From Lachnospiraceae bacterium (GTDB taxonomy: Bacteria; Bacillota; Clostridia; Lachnospirales; Lachnospiraceae): a stretch of 59,288 nt of DNA. This document shows positions 36,423 through 43,845 of this stretch, one piece after another (the first letter of the stretch is position 1; every line of letters begins with the position of its first letter). Both the position numbers and the translations under genes were made by a program. The stretch spans positions 1 to 59,288 of the forward strand of contig JAEEMP010000119.1 of NCBI GenBank assembly GCA_016283275.1. Reading direction: 5' to 3'. The notes under the pieces were generated by a model. It saw only the letters and a list, made by a program, of their open reading frames with translations, was not told the DNA's origin and searched no databases.

Positions 36423-37318
36423 TATTCGTAATTCACCCATTTCTTCTGCATCTTCATCTGGAATACCGTAAGCGTCATAATGATCACAAACAATAATACC
36501 GCAACAGCAGATGCATAGCCTTTCTTGGAATAAGAAAAAGCAGATCGATAGAAATGCATGACTATCGATTGCGTATACTTCATCGCAACGGCTTTCTGAT
36601 CTATCATCATATAGATCTCACCGAAGATCTGAAACGTGGAAATTACAAGCATGATAACTACATAGAAGATTGTGGGAGTAAGTAAAGGAAGTGTGATCTT
36701 GAAAAACTTTTGAAATCCCGTGGCGCCGTCGATCTCGGCAGCCTCGTAATACCCCTTTGAAATACCCTGTATCCCGGCAAGCAGAATGATCATATAATAT
36801 CCGACATTGGTCCAGATCGAAACCGTACATATGCAGAAAAGCGCTGTACTTTTGTCGGAAAGCCATAAATGCGGACTCATGCCCAAAGCATTTAAGATAC
36901 CGTTGAGCACACCGTAATCACCGTTAAAGATCCAGCGCCATACCATTGATACGGCTACGGACATGGTGATCGCCGGGAGAAAATAGATAACACGAAAAAC
37001 AGACAGGCCTTTGACTTTTGCATTTAAAAGAACTGCGATCAGCAATGCAAAAAGCAACGACATGGGCACGATGATAACGACATACTTAAAAGTATTCCCC
37101 AAAGCCTGCCACATTTCCTGATCTTTAAACATCGCAGAGTAATTATCGATCCCCACAAAGCCCAGATCTCTGTCAAATGAGCCGATATTATGAAAACTGT
37201 CTCTTATAACCCTGAAAAACGGGTAAAAATAGAAAATGATAAGACCGATGGTAACGGGGGCTATCATAAATAGCCCCCACATGATCTCGGTCTTTTGCCT
37301 GTGATTTAGTTTCTTCAC
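36422..37318 (-). CDS. Carbohydrate ABC transporter permease, MalF type
   Basis: 298 residues starting at GTG with GAGG upstream. The protein has six membrane helices, beginning LFMIAPVTIGLIIFYFYPFF; the EAA loop reads YEAAEIDGATGFQKFFKITL. It follows the binding-protein gene by about 30 bases and should pair with the MalG-type permease. Unlike the LplB-type permeases elsewhere in the window, it belongs to the common MalF/UgpA-like group, so the two glycan operons carry transporters of different subfamilies. Confidence 0.93.
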   Translation of the reverse strand: MKKLNHRQKTEIMWGLFMIAPVTIGLIIFYFYPFFRVIRDSFHNIGSFDRDLGFVGIDNYSAMFKDQEMWQALGNTFKYVVIIVPMSLLFALLIAVLLNAKVKGLSVFRVIYFLPAITMSVAVSMVWRWIFNGDYGVLNGILNALGMSPHLWLSDKSTALFCICTVSIWTNVGYYMIILLAGIQGISKGYYEAAEIDGATGFQKFFKITLPLLTPTIFYVVIMLVISTFQIFGEIYMMIDQKAVAMKYTQSIVMHFYRSAFSYSKKGYASAVAVLLFVIIMTLTVFQMKMQKKWVNYE

Positions 37319-37347
37319 AACCGCATTACCTCAATTGTATGTGCACA

Positions 37348-38700
37348 TCATTCAGAAGCAAGAAGTGCATCCATCTGTTCTGCTATAGTATCGCAAGCAT
37401 CGTCAAGTGATTTTTCAAGTGAATAAACTTCGATGAGTTCGTTCCAGATGAGATCTCCCCATTCTGCAGCAGTCTTTGATGTAGGATAAGGAACAGACAT
37501 GTTCTGTGCCTCGTCTGCAAAGATAGCCATGTTGTAATCGGGGAAGCTCTCAAAATAAAGTGCTGAGTAATCCTTATGTGAAGGAATGGCTGCGCCGCTC
37601 TTTCCAAGGATCTCGTTTGCTTCGGGACCTGCAAGATATTCACACCAAGCCCATGCAGCTTCGGGATACTTTGTGGAAGCTGAGATACAGTTTGCCTTAC
37701 CGTGGATTACAGATACTCTCTTACCGTTTACGGTAGGAATATATGTACAGTCACATTTGGTCTTGAAACTGTCATCAGTCACGAATGTAGCTGCATACCA
37801 GTCGCCTGCAAAGAGCATAGCGATCTTGCCTGCCATGAACTGCTGATAATCGGGATTTTCGGTGATGGAAGCCTGTGAAGGAGAATAACCTGCCTCCATA
37901 AGATCTACCCAGCACTTAATACCTGCTCTTGTTTCAGGAAGAGAAAATCCTGACTTTGTCTTGTCATCGTTTACGATGTAACCGCCAAACATAGGAACGG
38001 TATTATAGAAACCTGCCTGATCAGCGTAACCTGCTGCGATACCGTAAACACCTGTTGAAGGATTGGTGAGCGCTGCAGCTGCCGCTTTGACATCGTCCCA
38101 TGTCCAGTTTTCATTGGGATAATCCATACCGGCTGCATCAAAGAGCTCTTTGTTGTACCAAAGACCGATCGTATCATAGTCCATCGGGATACCGTAGAAC
38201 TTGCCGTCTACTGTGTAAAGATCGATAAGACCCTGAGGATAATTGGAAAGATCAAGGCTTGAAGAAGCTACAAGATCATCAATGGGTGCTGCAACACCGG
38301 CTGAAGCATATTTACTGATGTTGGGTCCGTTAAGATGGAATACGTCGGCAATAGCACCGCCCGAAGCTGCTGTTTCAAGTTTGGTCCAATACTCACCCCA
38401 TGCCGTCTCTTCAAGAACGATCGATACACCCGGATTGGCTGCCTCGAAGTTTTTCTTACACTCTTCAAGATAAGGTGTCATGGTAGCCTGCCAATAAGCA
38501 TAATGGATCTCGCCTTCGAGATTCGATACTTCTGCCGCAGGAGCTGCATCTTCGCTTGCTGCGGGAGCTGCTGTCTGCTCTGTCTTGGTCTCGGACACAG
38601 GAGCATCCGGTGTCTTTGCTGCTTCATCGCTTCCGCATCCGGCCAATGAAGCAAAAGCCATAGATGCGCAGAGAATTGCTGCTAAAAGTTTTCTTTTCAT
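37348..38700 (-). CDS. Extracellular sugar-binding lipoprotein, family 1 (MalE/UgpB-like)
   Basis: First gene of the second glycan operon. The start MKRKLLAAILCASMAFASLA has GGAGG 8 bases upstream; earlier in-frame starts lie in the promoter region. Lipobox LAGC, then an Ala/Pro/Glu-rich linker. The binding domain shows WGEYWTKLETAASGGAIADVF, DGKFYGIPMDYDTIGLWYNK and LFAGDWYA, standard for family 1 sugar-binding proteins. It should supply the MalF/MalG pair encoded next. Operator-like boxes in the upstream 60 bases suggest control by the divergent LacI-type regulator. Confidence 0.93.
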   Translation of the reverse strand: MKRKLLAAILCASMAFASLAGCGSDEAAKTPDAPVSETKTEQTAAPAASEDAAPAAEVSNLEGEIHYAYWQATMTPYLEECKKNFEAANPGVSIVLEETAWGEYWTKLETAASGGAIADVFHLNGPNISKYASAGVAAPIDDLVASSSLDLSNYPQGLIDLYTVDGKFYGIPMDYDTIGLWYNKELFDAAGMDYPNENWTWDDVKAAAAALTNPSTGVYGIAAGYADQAGFYNTVPMFGGYIVNDDKTKSGFSLPETRAGIKCWVDLMEAGYSPSQASITENPDYQQFMAGKIAMLFAGDWYAATFVTDDSFKTKCDCTYIPTVNGKRVSVIHGKANCISASTKYPEAAWAWCEYLAGPEANEILGKSGAAIPSHKDYSALYFESFPDYNMAIFADEAQNMSVPYPTSKTAAEWGDLIWNELIEVYSLEKSLDDACDTIAEQMDALLASE

Positions 38701-38720
38701 TTCTGTCCTCCCTACTTTTA

Positions 38721-38765
38721 ATGTTTCGTAACAAACACTTTTGTTTACTAAATTACGCAACAACT
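38721..38765 (-). promoter_or_regulatory. TGTTTCGT/TTGCGTAA operator-like boxes ahead of the binding-protein gene
   Basis: TGTTTCGTAACAAACA (38722-38737) is an imperfect palindrome sharing the TGTTTCGT half-site of the LacI-gene operator. GTTGTTGCGTAAT on the minus strand (about 38753-38765) is a second, weaker copy, also seen near 26281-26292. The stretch 38766-38930 is very AT-rich, with further TTTACTAAA and TTCGTTTTG fragments but no gene; it holds the divergent promoters. Confidence 0.5.
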
Positions 38766-38932
38766 TTAACTCATTTTACTAAACAAATCTATTGCACTTT
38801 TTCATAATTTTTCTTTCTTCGTTTTGTTGATTTTTACATAAAGCCCCCTTCTGATGCTACAAATGCGGGCTTATCGTTTTTCACATTTTTAAATGTTCAT
38901 TTTTGTGAATTTTTTTCATGTCTATTTATTGT

Positions 38933-38968
38933 TGTTTCGTTGACAACGAAACATTTGAGCAATATAAT
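38933..38968 (+). promoter_or_regulatory. Consensus sigma-A promoter with a perfect operator palindrome for the LacI-type gene
   Basis: TTGACA (38940-38945), 17 bases, then TATAAT (38963-38968) is a perfect sigma-A promoter. The -35 is the centre of a perfect 21-base inverted repeat: arm TGTTTCGTTG (38933-38942), one central base, complementary arm (38944-38953). A bound regulator would cover the -35, so autorepression is likely. Confidence 0.88.
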
Positions 38969-39012
38969 GATATGGAAATACCGAGACCAATTCTTATGAG
39001 AGAGGGTATAAG

Positions 39013-40032
39013 ATGAGTACAATTCGCGATGTCGCTGCACTGGCAGGAGTATCTCCCGCCACAGTGTCCAGGATACTTAATCACGACACCACATATAAAA
39101 TGACCACCGAGACAACCGAACGTGTTTGGAAGGCTGTTGCGGATCTTGGTTATAAAGCCCCCACTTCCACCCAGAATCAGATGCGCTATGTGCATAAGGT
39201 CAAAGGTTCGGGACCCGTTCAGAAATTCGGATGTATATTAAATGTTCAGGGCGGTAAATACAACGACCCTTACTATCTTTCGATCCTTTCCGGATTCGAA
39301 GAAGCCATTATGAAAAAGGGATATGAAATATCCTTTATCCGTACCAACGAGGAGCTTGAGGATCCAAAGGTCCTGTTCGCAACATTTCAGGAACCGATAA
39401 GCGGTCTTATAATCATGAATACGCTTGAAGATGATACATTCAAATATCTTCAGAATCAGACACCTTATATAGTAGGTATAGATACGGATCATACAAACAT
39501 AGACAATATAGGTTACGACCATTACAATGCAGCGTTCATGGCCGTCCGCCATCTTTTGGAACAGGGATATAAAAAAATAGGATTTATCGGAGGCTTTAAG
39601 GAAAACATGCGTACAAGCCGAAGATACAACGGCTACTATGCCGCTCTCCACTGCTTTGACCTTGAATATAATCCTTCATGGGTCCTTGCAAGTAACTGGG
39701 ATGAAGAAACCTGTGACAAGGCTTTAAGAGAAGCTCATAAGAAGGGAGACCTTCCCGATGCGTACTTTGTGGCTTCGGATTTAATGGCCATATCCGTATT
39801 AAGGACATTGTTTGACTTGGGTGTTTCGGTTCCCAATGATGTTGCCGTTATCGGTCTTTCCAACATAGAAATATCGAAATACAGCAACCCGCCGTTAACT
39901 ACTATCTCCCTTCCCATTCACGAAATGGGCAAAGTTGCGGCCGCAGTTTTATTTGATCGTATTGCAGGTGATGATACGCCAAAGAAAGTGATCACACTTC
40001 CCGCTGAACTTCTTAAGCGTTTCAGTACCTGA
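39013..40032 (+). CDS. LacI/GalR-family transcriptional regulator of the glycan locus
   Basis: Plus strand, 339 residues. The N-terminal helix-turn-helix reads TIRDVAALAGVSPATVSRIL, followed by the hinge region and a periplasmic-binding-like effector domain with YLSILSGFEEAIMKKGYE, GFIGGFKENMRTSRRYNGYY, ASDLMAISVLRTLFDLG and VPNDVAVIGLSNIE. GAGAGGG lies upstream of the ATG. It probably binds TGTTTCGTT boxes found at its own promoter, ahead of the divergent binding-protein operon and ahead of the operon starting at 26307, and responds to a sugar made by that pathway. Effector and mode are inferred; the DNA-binding class is certain from sequence. Confidence 0.95.
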   Translation: MSTIRDVAALAGVSPATVSRILNHDTTYKMTTETTERVWKAVADLGYKAPTSTQNQMRYVHKVKGSGPVQKFGCILNVQGGKYNDPYYLSILSGFEEAIMKKGYEISFIRTNEELEDPKVLFATFQEPISGLIIMNTLEDDTFKYLQNQTPYIVGIDTDHTNIDNIGYDHYNAAFMAVRHLLEQGYKKIGFIGGFKENMRTSRRYNGYYAALHCFDLEYNPSWVLASNWDEETCDKALREAHKKGDLPDAYFVASDLMAISVLRTLFDLGVSVPNDVAVIGLSNIEISKYSNPPLTTISLPIHEMGKVAAAVLFDRIAGDDTPKKVITLPAELLKRFST

Positions 40033-40092
40033 TATGACAAAAGCATCGAAATATAAAAAGTTTCGGCGCATTTTCTCCTTTTTTAATTATGA

Positions 40093-40128
40093 AAAAAGAC
40101 CTTAACTCAATCGGGTTAAGGTCTTTTT
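40093..40128. terminator. Bidirectional terminator shared by the LacI gene and the radical SAM operon
   Basis: The stem AAAAAGACCTTAAC/GTTAAGGTCTTTTT gives A/T-runs on both sides. The last three codons and stop of the radical SAM gene lie within it. Confidence 0.9.
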
Positions 40129-41129
40129 ACGCAATAAGGTGATTCATACAGCTTTTTGTGTACAAAATAATTATATGATCTGCAGCCTCCCGCACAATAC
40201 TCTCCGTATTCGCATTCGGCGCATTTCCCGGTAAGATACTCCGCTTTAAAACCTCTGTTGTACGAAAAACCTTCGGGATCTTCCCAGATTTCACGAAGAG
40301 ACTTTTCACGTAAGTTTCCTTCGTTAAAATGCTCGTCGTACATGGATTCACATCCTCTTACATTACCGACGCTGTCTATCCCCACAGCGGATATCCCCGC
40401 CGAGCAGCCGCGAAAATACGCTTTTCCGCTCAAATTGCCCCTTATGCTTCCTTCTTCCGGCGAAAAATAACCGATATTATCGGCCACGCCGAGCATAAAC
40501 GGCGCTTTGTACATATGACTTACGGTAAAATCGATAACACTCTTAAAATCAAATCTATAGTCCACACTTCCGTCGGAAGCATTCCCCATAGGCGAGCATG
40601 CCTGCAATTGCCAAGCAAATATATCATGCTTAATAAGTTCCTCATAAAGATCGTCAAGGCATGCCGCGTTTTCTTTATTGAGCGTTGATATCACCGATAC
40701 CGGTATGCCCGAATCCGACAGTGCGTCTATGGCATTTAAAGCTCTTTCAAAACTGCCCGGCTGCCTGTATTTATCATGGACCTCTTTTGTGCCGTCCACA
40801 GAGACCGAAACGGATTCGACATTTATCTCTTTAAGATCGTCAAGTATTGACTTTGTGAAAATATAGCCGTTTGTGATGATATTTACCGCTATGCCTCTTT
40901 TGGAAAGCTCACCCGCTATCTCTTTCCAGTCCTTTCGCATAAACACTTCGCCGCCGATAAGCGATACTCTTTCGCATCCAAGCTCGGAAAGCTGCCTTGC
41001 CACATCAAGGCACTCCGCTGTCGAAAGTTCGCAATCACGGGCTCTTCCGGCCCCGGATCCGCAGTATTTACAGGAAAAACAACAAGCCAGAGTGATCTCC
41101 CATACACAGCTTATAAGATCATATGTCAT
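40116..41129 (-). CDS. Radical SAM/SPASM-domain enzyme, putative peptide maturase
   Basis: About 337 residues. The radical SAM cluster motif CCFSCKYC (C-x3-C-x2-C) is near the N-terminus (residues 16-23 from the chosen start), followed by SLIGGEVFMRKDW and VSVSVDGTKEVHDKYRQPGSFERAL. The C-terminus is a SPASM/twitch-type domain with FRGCSAGISAVGID, RGCESMYD, CAECEYGEYCAGGCRSYNYF and a last Cys, for auxiliary Fe-S clusters. Such enzymes modify side chains in ribosomal peptides or metalloenzymes. The start is the ATG at 41129, whose GGAG site lies in the last codons of the VYAGP-repeat gene; the genes overlap by 11 bases. That coupling makes the repeat protein its likely substrate. The chemistry is unknown. 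Confidence 0.9.
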   Translation of the reverse strand: MTYDLISCVWEITLACCFSCKYCGSGAGRARDCELSTAECLDVARQLSELGCERVSLIGGEVFMRKDWKEIAGELSKRGIAVNIITNGYIFTKSILDDLKEINVESVSVSVDGTKEVHDKYRQPGSFERALNAIDALSDSGIPVSVISTLNKENAACLDDLYEELIKHDIFAWQLQACSPMGNASDGSVDYRFDFKSVIDFTVSHMYKAPFMLGVADNIGYFSPEEGSIRGNLSGKAYFRGCSAGISAVGIDSVGNVRGCESMYDEHFNEGNLREKSLREIWEDPEGFSYNRGFKAEYLTGKCAECEYGEYCAGGCRSYNYFVHKKLYESPYCVKRP

Positions 41130-41520
41130 ATGAAACATCTCCGCCGCATTCGGGACAGAATTTATATGATTTTAGCATCCTTGCCCCGCAGTTTCTGCAA
41201 AACTTCGTGGGTTTTCCGGCAAACTCATCAACAGGTTCAAAAGGTTTACTGCCCTCCGGATTAAAAGGATTCCCGTTTTGCTGAAAGAACCCGCCCTGCT
41301 GTTGCTGCATCATAGTCGGACCCGCATATACAAACCCTATAGGACCTGCATAAACTCCTTCCATAATTGCGGGGTTGGGTCTGACCGGACCAGCATAGAC
41401 AAGTCCCGACGGCGCATCGGAGCCTGCCGGTCTTTCCGGACCGGCATACACTTTTTTCATTGTAAAATTCCCATGTCGTTTTGCTCCCTCGGGATATTTT
41501 TCGCCCATTTCATTATTCAT
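41119..41520 (-). CDS. Small VYAGP-repeat protein with C-terminal zinc ribbon; putative radical SAM substrate
   Basis: 133 residues from the ATG that has AAAGGAG upstream. The pentapeptide VYAGP occurs four times (residues 24-28, 41-45, 56-60, 64-68), followed by a Gln/Asn/Gly/Phe-rich stretch and a zinc ribbon (Cys108, 111, 122, 125: CRNC and CPEC). Short N-terminal part, no signal peptide. The repeated identical core in otherwise variable, Pro/Gly-rich sequence, directly ahead of an overlapping radical SAM/SPASM gene, is how multi-core RiPP precursors look; the zinc ribbon could then serve as recognition part. It might instead be a small regulatory or scaffold protein. I do not recognise a named family. 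Confidence 0.82.
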   Translation of the reverse strand: MNNEMGEKYPEGAKRHGNFTMKKVYAGPERPAGSDAPSGLVYAGPVRPNPAIMEGVYAGPIGFVYAGPTMMQQQQGGFFQQNGNPFNPEGSKPFEPVDEFAGKPTKFCRNCGARMLKSYKFCPECGGDVSYDI

Positions 41521-41577
41521 ACCAAACACTCCTTTCCGCTCATGATCATCGATCACGTTATCCCCTTTTTGTTACTT

Positions 41578-41973
41578 TTACTCTCTTACCGTTTTGCTTT
41601 TTATCTTTGAATTTATGAATTCGATGTCACGCTTTGTCCTGAACGCGTCGACAAAATAAGCCATAACAAGAACGATCCCGACATAGATGAACGCCATCCA
41701 GAAATTGCTTTTATAAAACCAGCCCGCGATAAATCCAAACAGCATCACGATCCCCGATGCCGATATATATTTTACCGCATAACAGCCGAGTATGGGAAGC
41801 GTTGTGTACTCATCGATAAAGTAGTTTGCAAGCGATATGACAAACGAAAGAATAAAAAGGCAGATCACAAGTTTTATCTCATCCGTCATTCCGACCCATA
41901 TCATCGACACGGTAAAAACACACAATATCATCAATGCTGCCAGTATGCATGTATCTCTTAATATCCTCTTCAT
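41578..41973 (-). CDS. DUF3021-like small membrane protein paired with LytTR regulator
   Basis: 131 residues with four hydrophobic segments (about 8-26, 33-54, 65-86, 92-108) and a charged tail. Size, four helices and the position right after a LytTR gene (ATGA overlap) fit the DUF3021 family, whose members accompany LytTR DNA-binding proteins in many Firmicutes and are thought to hold or inhibit the regulator at the membrane. The role here is inferred from that pairing. Confidence 0.8.
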   Translation of the reverse strand: MKRILRDTCILAALMILCVFTVSMIWVGMTDEIKLVICLFILSFVISLANYFIDEYTTLPILGCYAVKYISASGIVMLFGFIAGWFYKSNFWMAFIYVGIVLVMAYFVDAFRTKRDIEFINSKIKSKTVRE

Positions 41974-42413
41974 GGGTTTTTCCTCTTAAAGATCTTCTTT
42001 ATGTCCGGCAGATATTTTCTGGATACGATCAGTTTCTCGTCATTGTCCATTACCGCCTCGAGATGGCTGTTTCGCATCTGCCTTATCTCCCTTAAATGAT
42101 CGGTATTCATGATGCATGTTCTTGAAATCCGCACAAGCCCCGTTTCATCCATGACGTTTTCGATATCCGCCATCGCTCCGTCAAACCTGTACACTTCATT
42201 ACGTGTATAAATAAAAAGTTTTCTTTCCACGTTTTCTACGTAATAAAGGTCAGACACGCCGATATTAACGGACCTGTTTTCGCATTTGCCCGTAAAAGAA
42301 AGGTCCATCCTGCCTATCTTTTTGTACAGGCCCTCGACCGATTCATTCCACTCCGGATACTCTATGATGACAGTCAAAGGCTGTCCTTTTACTTCTCGCT
42401 TCTCAATTCTCAT
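41970..42413 (-). CDS. LytTR-domain transcriptional regulator
   Basis: 147 residues. The C-terminal two-thirds is a LytTR DNA-binding domain: DLYYVENVERKLFIYTRNEVYRF, GLVRISRTCIMNTDHLREIR and LIVSRKYLPDIKKIF. The N-terminus lacks a receiver domain, so it is not a classical response regulator and probably depends on the membrane protein encoded next. It overlaps the serine hydrolase gene by 11 bases. Direct repeats 21 bases apart upstream of the operon (43817-43844) are good candidates for its binding site, which would make the operon self-regulated. Confidence 0.92.
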   Translation of the reverse strand: MRIEKREVKGQPLTVIIEYPEWNESVEGLYKKIGRMDLSFTGKCENRSVNIGVSDLYYVENVERKLFIYTRNEVYRFDGAMADIENVMDETGLVRISRTCIMNTDHLREIRQMRNSHLEAVMDNDEKLIVSRKYLPDIKKIFKRKNP

Positions 42414-43746
42414 TTTTCCTTAATTTCCACAGTTTTATTGCTATGGTAAATACAGCGGCGGTCAGTATTATCAGTCCTCCCGTAAAACTGTACGGTGCCC
42501 AGACGAATGCAATATCCTTAAGCTCCGCTTTAAAAACAAGCGGCATCACGATACAGATCGATATAAGAACAGTGACAGACAAAATTCCCGCTACCAACAG
42601 TGTACCACGTCTTTTCACAAAGAGAATAGATATAATTAAAAGAACCCACAATATTGTTACGGCACTGAAAATAAGATCGAACACCGTCCACACGTCGCCT
42701 GCTATCGGCACGGTATCTGCGCCCGAACATACAGCATATATCCCGTTACACAGACTGTCCGTTGAAGCTGCCACGTTCATGTTTGTAAGAACGCATACAC
42801 CGATCTTTTTTTCCTCTGAAAATACAATCCTTGAGGAATAGTTAGGCGTCCCTCCCGAGTGGCCTGTTGTTCCGCTTTCAAACGATTCCCATCCCGAATA
42901 ATAATCACCCGGCTTAATTAATTCCGACTTAACGGCACTTATAAGATCTTTAAACTCTTTTGGGATATCGGTCGAACCGAGCCAGATTCCGATCCATCTT
43001 GCCATATCATTAATATTCGAATAAAAGTAGCCCGCAGGTATCTGCCCCTCGGCGACCTTTATCTCATATCGGAAAGCATGCCGGTATCCGGGTCTTGAAC
43101 CGCGGATAATGCTTGCCCCGTCACCGGGCATCTGCACATATGTGTTTGTAAGGCCCAAAGGGATCAGGATGTTTGTTTCCATGTATTCCCGGTAGCTTAA
43201 TCCCGAAGCCTTTTCGATCACCGCACCTAAAAGGTTATAATTAACGTTTGAATACGAATATCTCTCACCGGGCCTATAGTTTAACTCTTTACCCGAAATA
43301 CTGTCCGCCCAGTCCATGAGAGTCATATCATCCGAAGCGCTCGGAAAAAGTTTTTCGCTGTTTGTATATCCGCTTGTCTGTTTAAGAAGCTGATCGATAG
43401 TGATATCGCAGGCTTCATGCCCGTAAACGGCCGTAAAGCCGGGCAGCAGTTTAGACACCGTGTCGTCTTTTGAAAGTGTTCCTTCGGCGATAAGTTTTTG
43501 AACCGCAAGCCCGGTAAATGCCTTGGTCATCGATCCGATCTGATATAAGCCTTCTGCATCACCGTAAACTTCGGTCTTATCCCCGTCTACGACGGCTACG
43601 CTTACCGCGCGGCATTTGGTCTTTGTCTTAAACTCTTCTATTTGATCCGAAACGTGTTCTTTTACCTCATCCGCGTATGCGTATGCCTTGTCCGCGATCA
43701 AAATCGATATCATCAGCAGCAACGTTATGATCTTTATTCTCTTCAT
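42403..43746 (-). CDS. Membrane-anchored serine hydrolase, beta-lactamase/DD-peptidase fold (class C-like)
   Basis: 447 residues with a signal peptide or anchor (MKRIKIITLLLMISILIADKAYA). Active-site motifs are SMTK (nucleophile Ser), YSN in YSYSNVNYN, and HSGG near TGHSGGTPNYSS. Three C-terminal membrane helices follow (about 335-445). The fold covers penicillin-binding proteins, esterases and D-amino-acid peptidases. It faces outside and heads an operon with a LytTR regulator, a repeat peptide and a radical SAM enzyme, so it could process or sense an exported product, or guard against beta-lactams; neither is shown. The start has GGAGG 8 bases upstream. Confidence 0.9.
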   Translation of the reverse strand: MKRIKIITLLLMISILIADKAYAYADEVKEHVSDQIEEFKTKTKCRAVSVAVVDGDKTEVYGDAEGLYQIGSMTKAFTGLAVQKLIAEGTLSKDDTVSKLLPGFTAVYGHEACDITIDQLLKQTSGYTNSEKLFPSASDDMTLMDWADSISGKELNYRPGERYSYSNVNYNLLGAVIEKASGLSYREYMETNILIPLGLTNTYVQMPGDGASIIRGSRPGYRHAFRYEIKVAEGQIPAGYFYSNINDMARWIGIWLGSTDIPKEFKDLISAVKSELIKPGDYYSGWESFESGTTGHSGGTPNYSSRIVFSEEKKIGVCVLTNMNVAASTDSLCNGIYAVCSGADTVPIAGDVWTVFDLIFSAVTILWVLLIISILFVKRRGTLLVAGILSVTVLISICIVMPLVFKAELKDIAFVWAPYSFTGGLIILTAAVFTIAIKLWKLRKNEN

Positions 43747-43799
43747 AAAAAATTCCTCCATGATCTTTAACGATCATAGAGGAATCAAAAAAACTTCTC

Positions 43800-43844
43800 A
43801 ATATATCGATACGCCGGTTGCAAATTAAGCTGCACATGTTGCAA
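43800..43844 (-). promoter_or_regulatory. Putative LytTR-controlled promoter with two GTTGCAA direct repeats
   Basis: GTTGCAA occurs at 43817-43823 and 43838-43844, exactly 21 bases apart, the two-helical-turn spacing used by LytTR-domain regulators. On the minus strand TATATT (43805-43800) could be the -10; the -35 position is poor (TTAATT), which suits a promoter needing an activator bound next to it. Confidence 0.55.
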
Positions 43845-43845
43845 T

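Noticed and set aside
42403-43746. Calling the serine hydrolase an antibiotic-resistance beta-lactamase
   Set aside because: The SxxK/YSN/HSGG fold is shared by many peptidases and esterases, and it has C-terminal membrane helices; nothing in the sequence shows beta-lactam hydrolysis.
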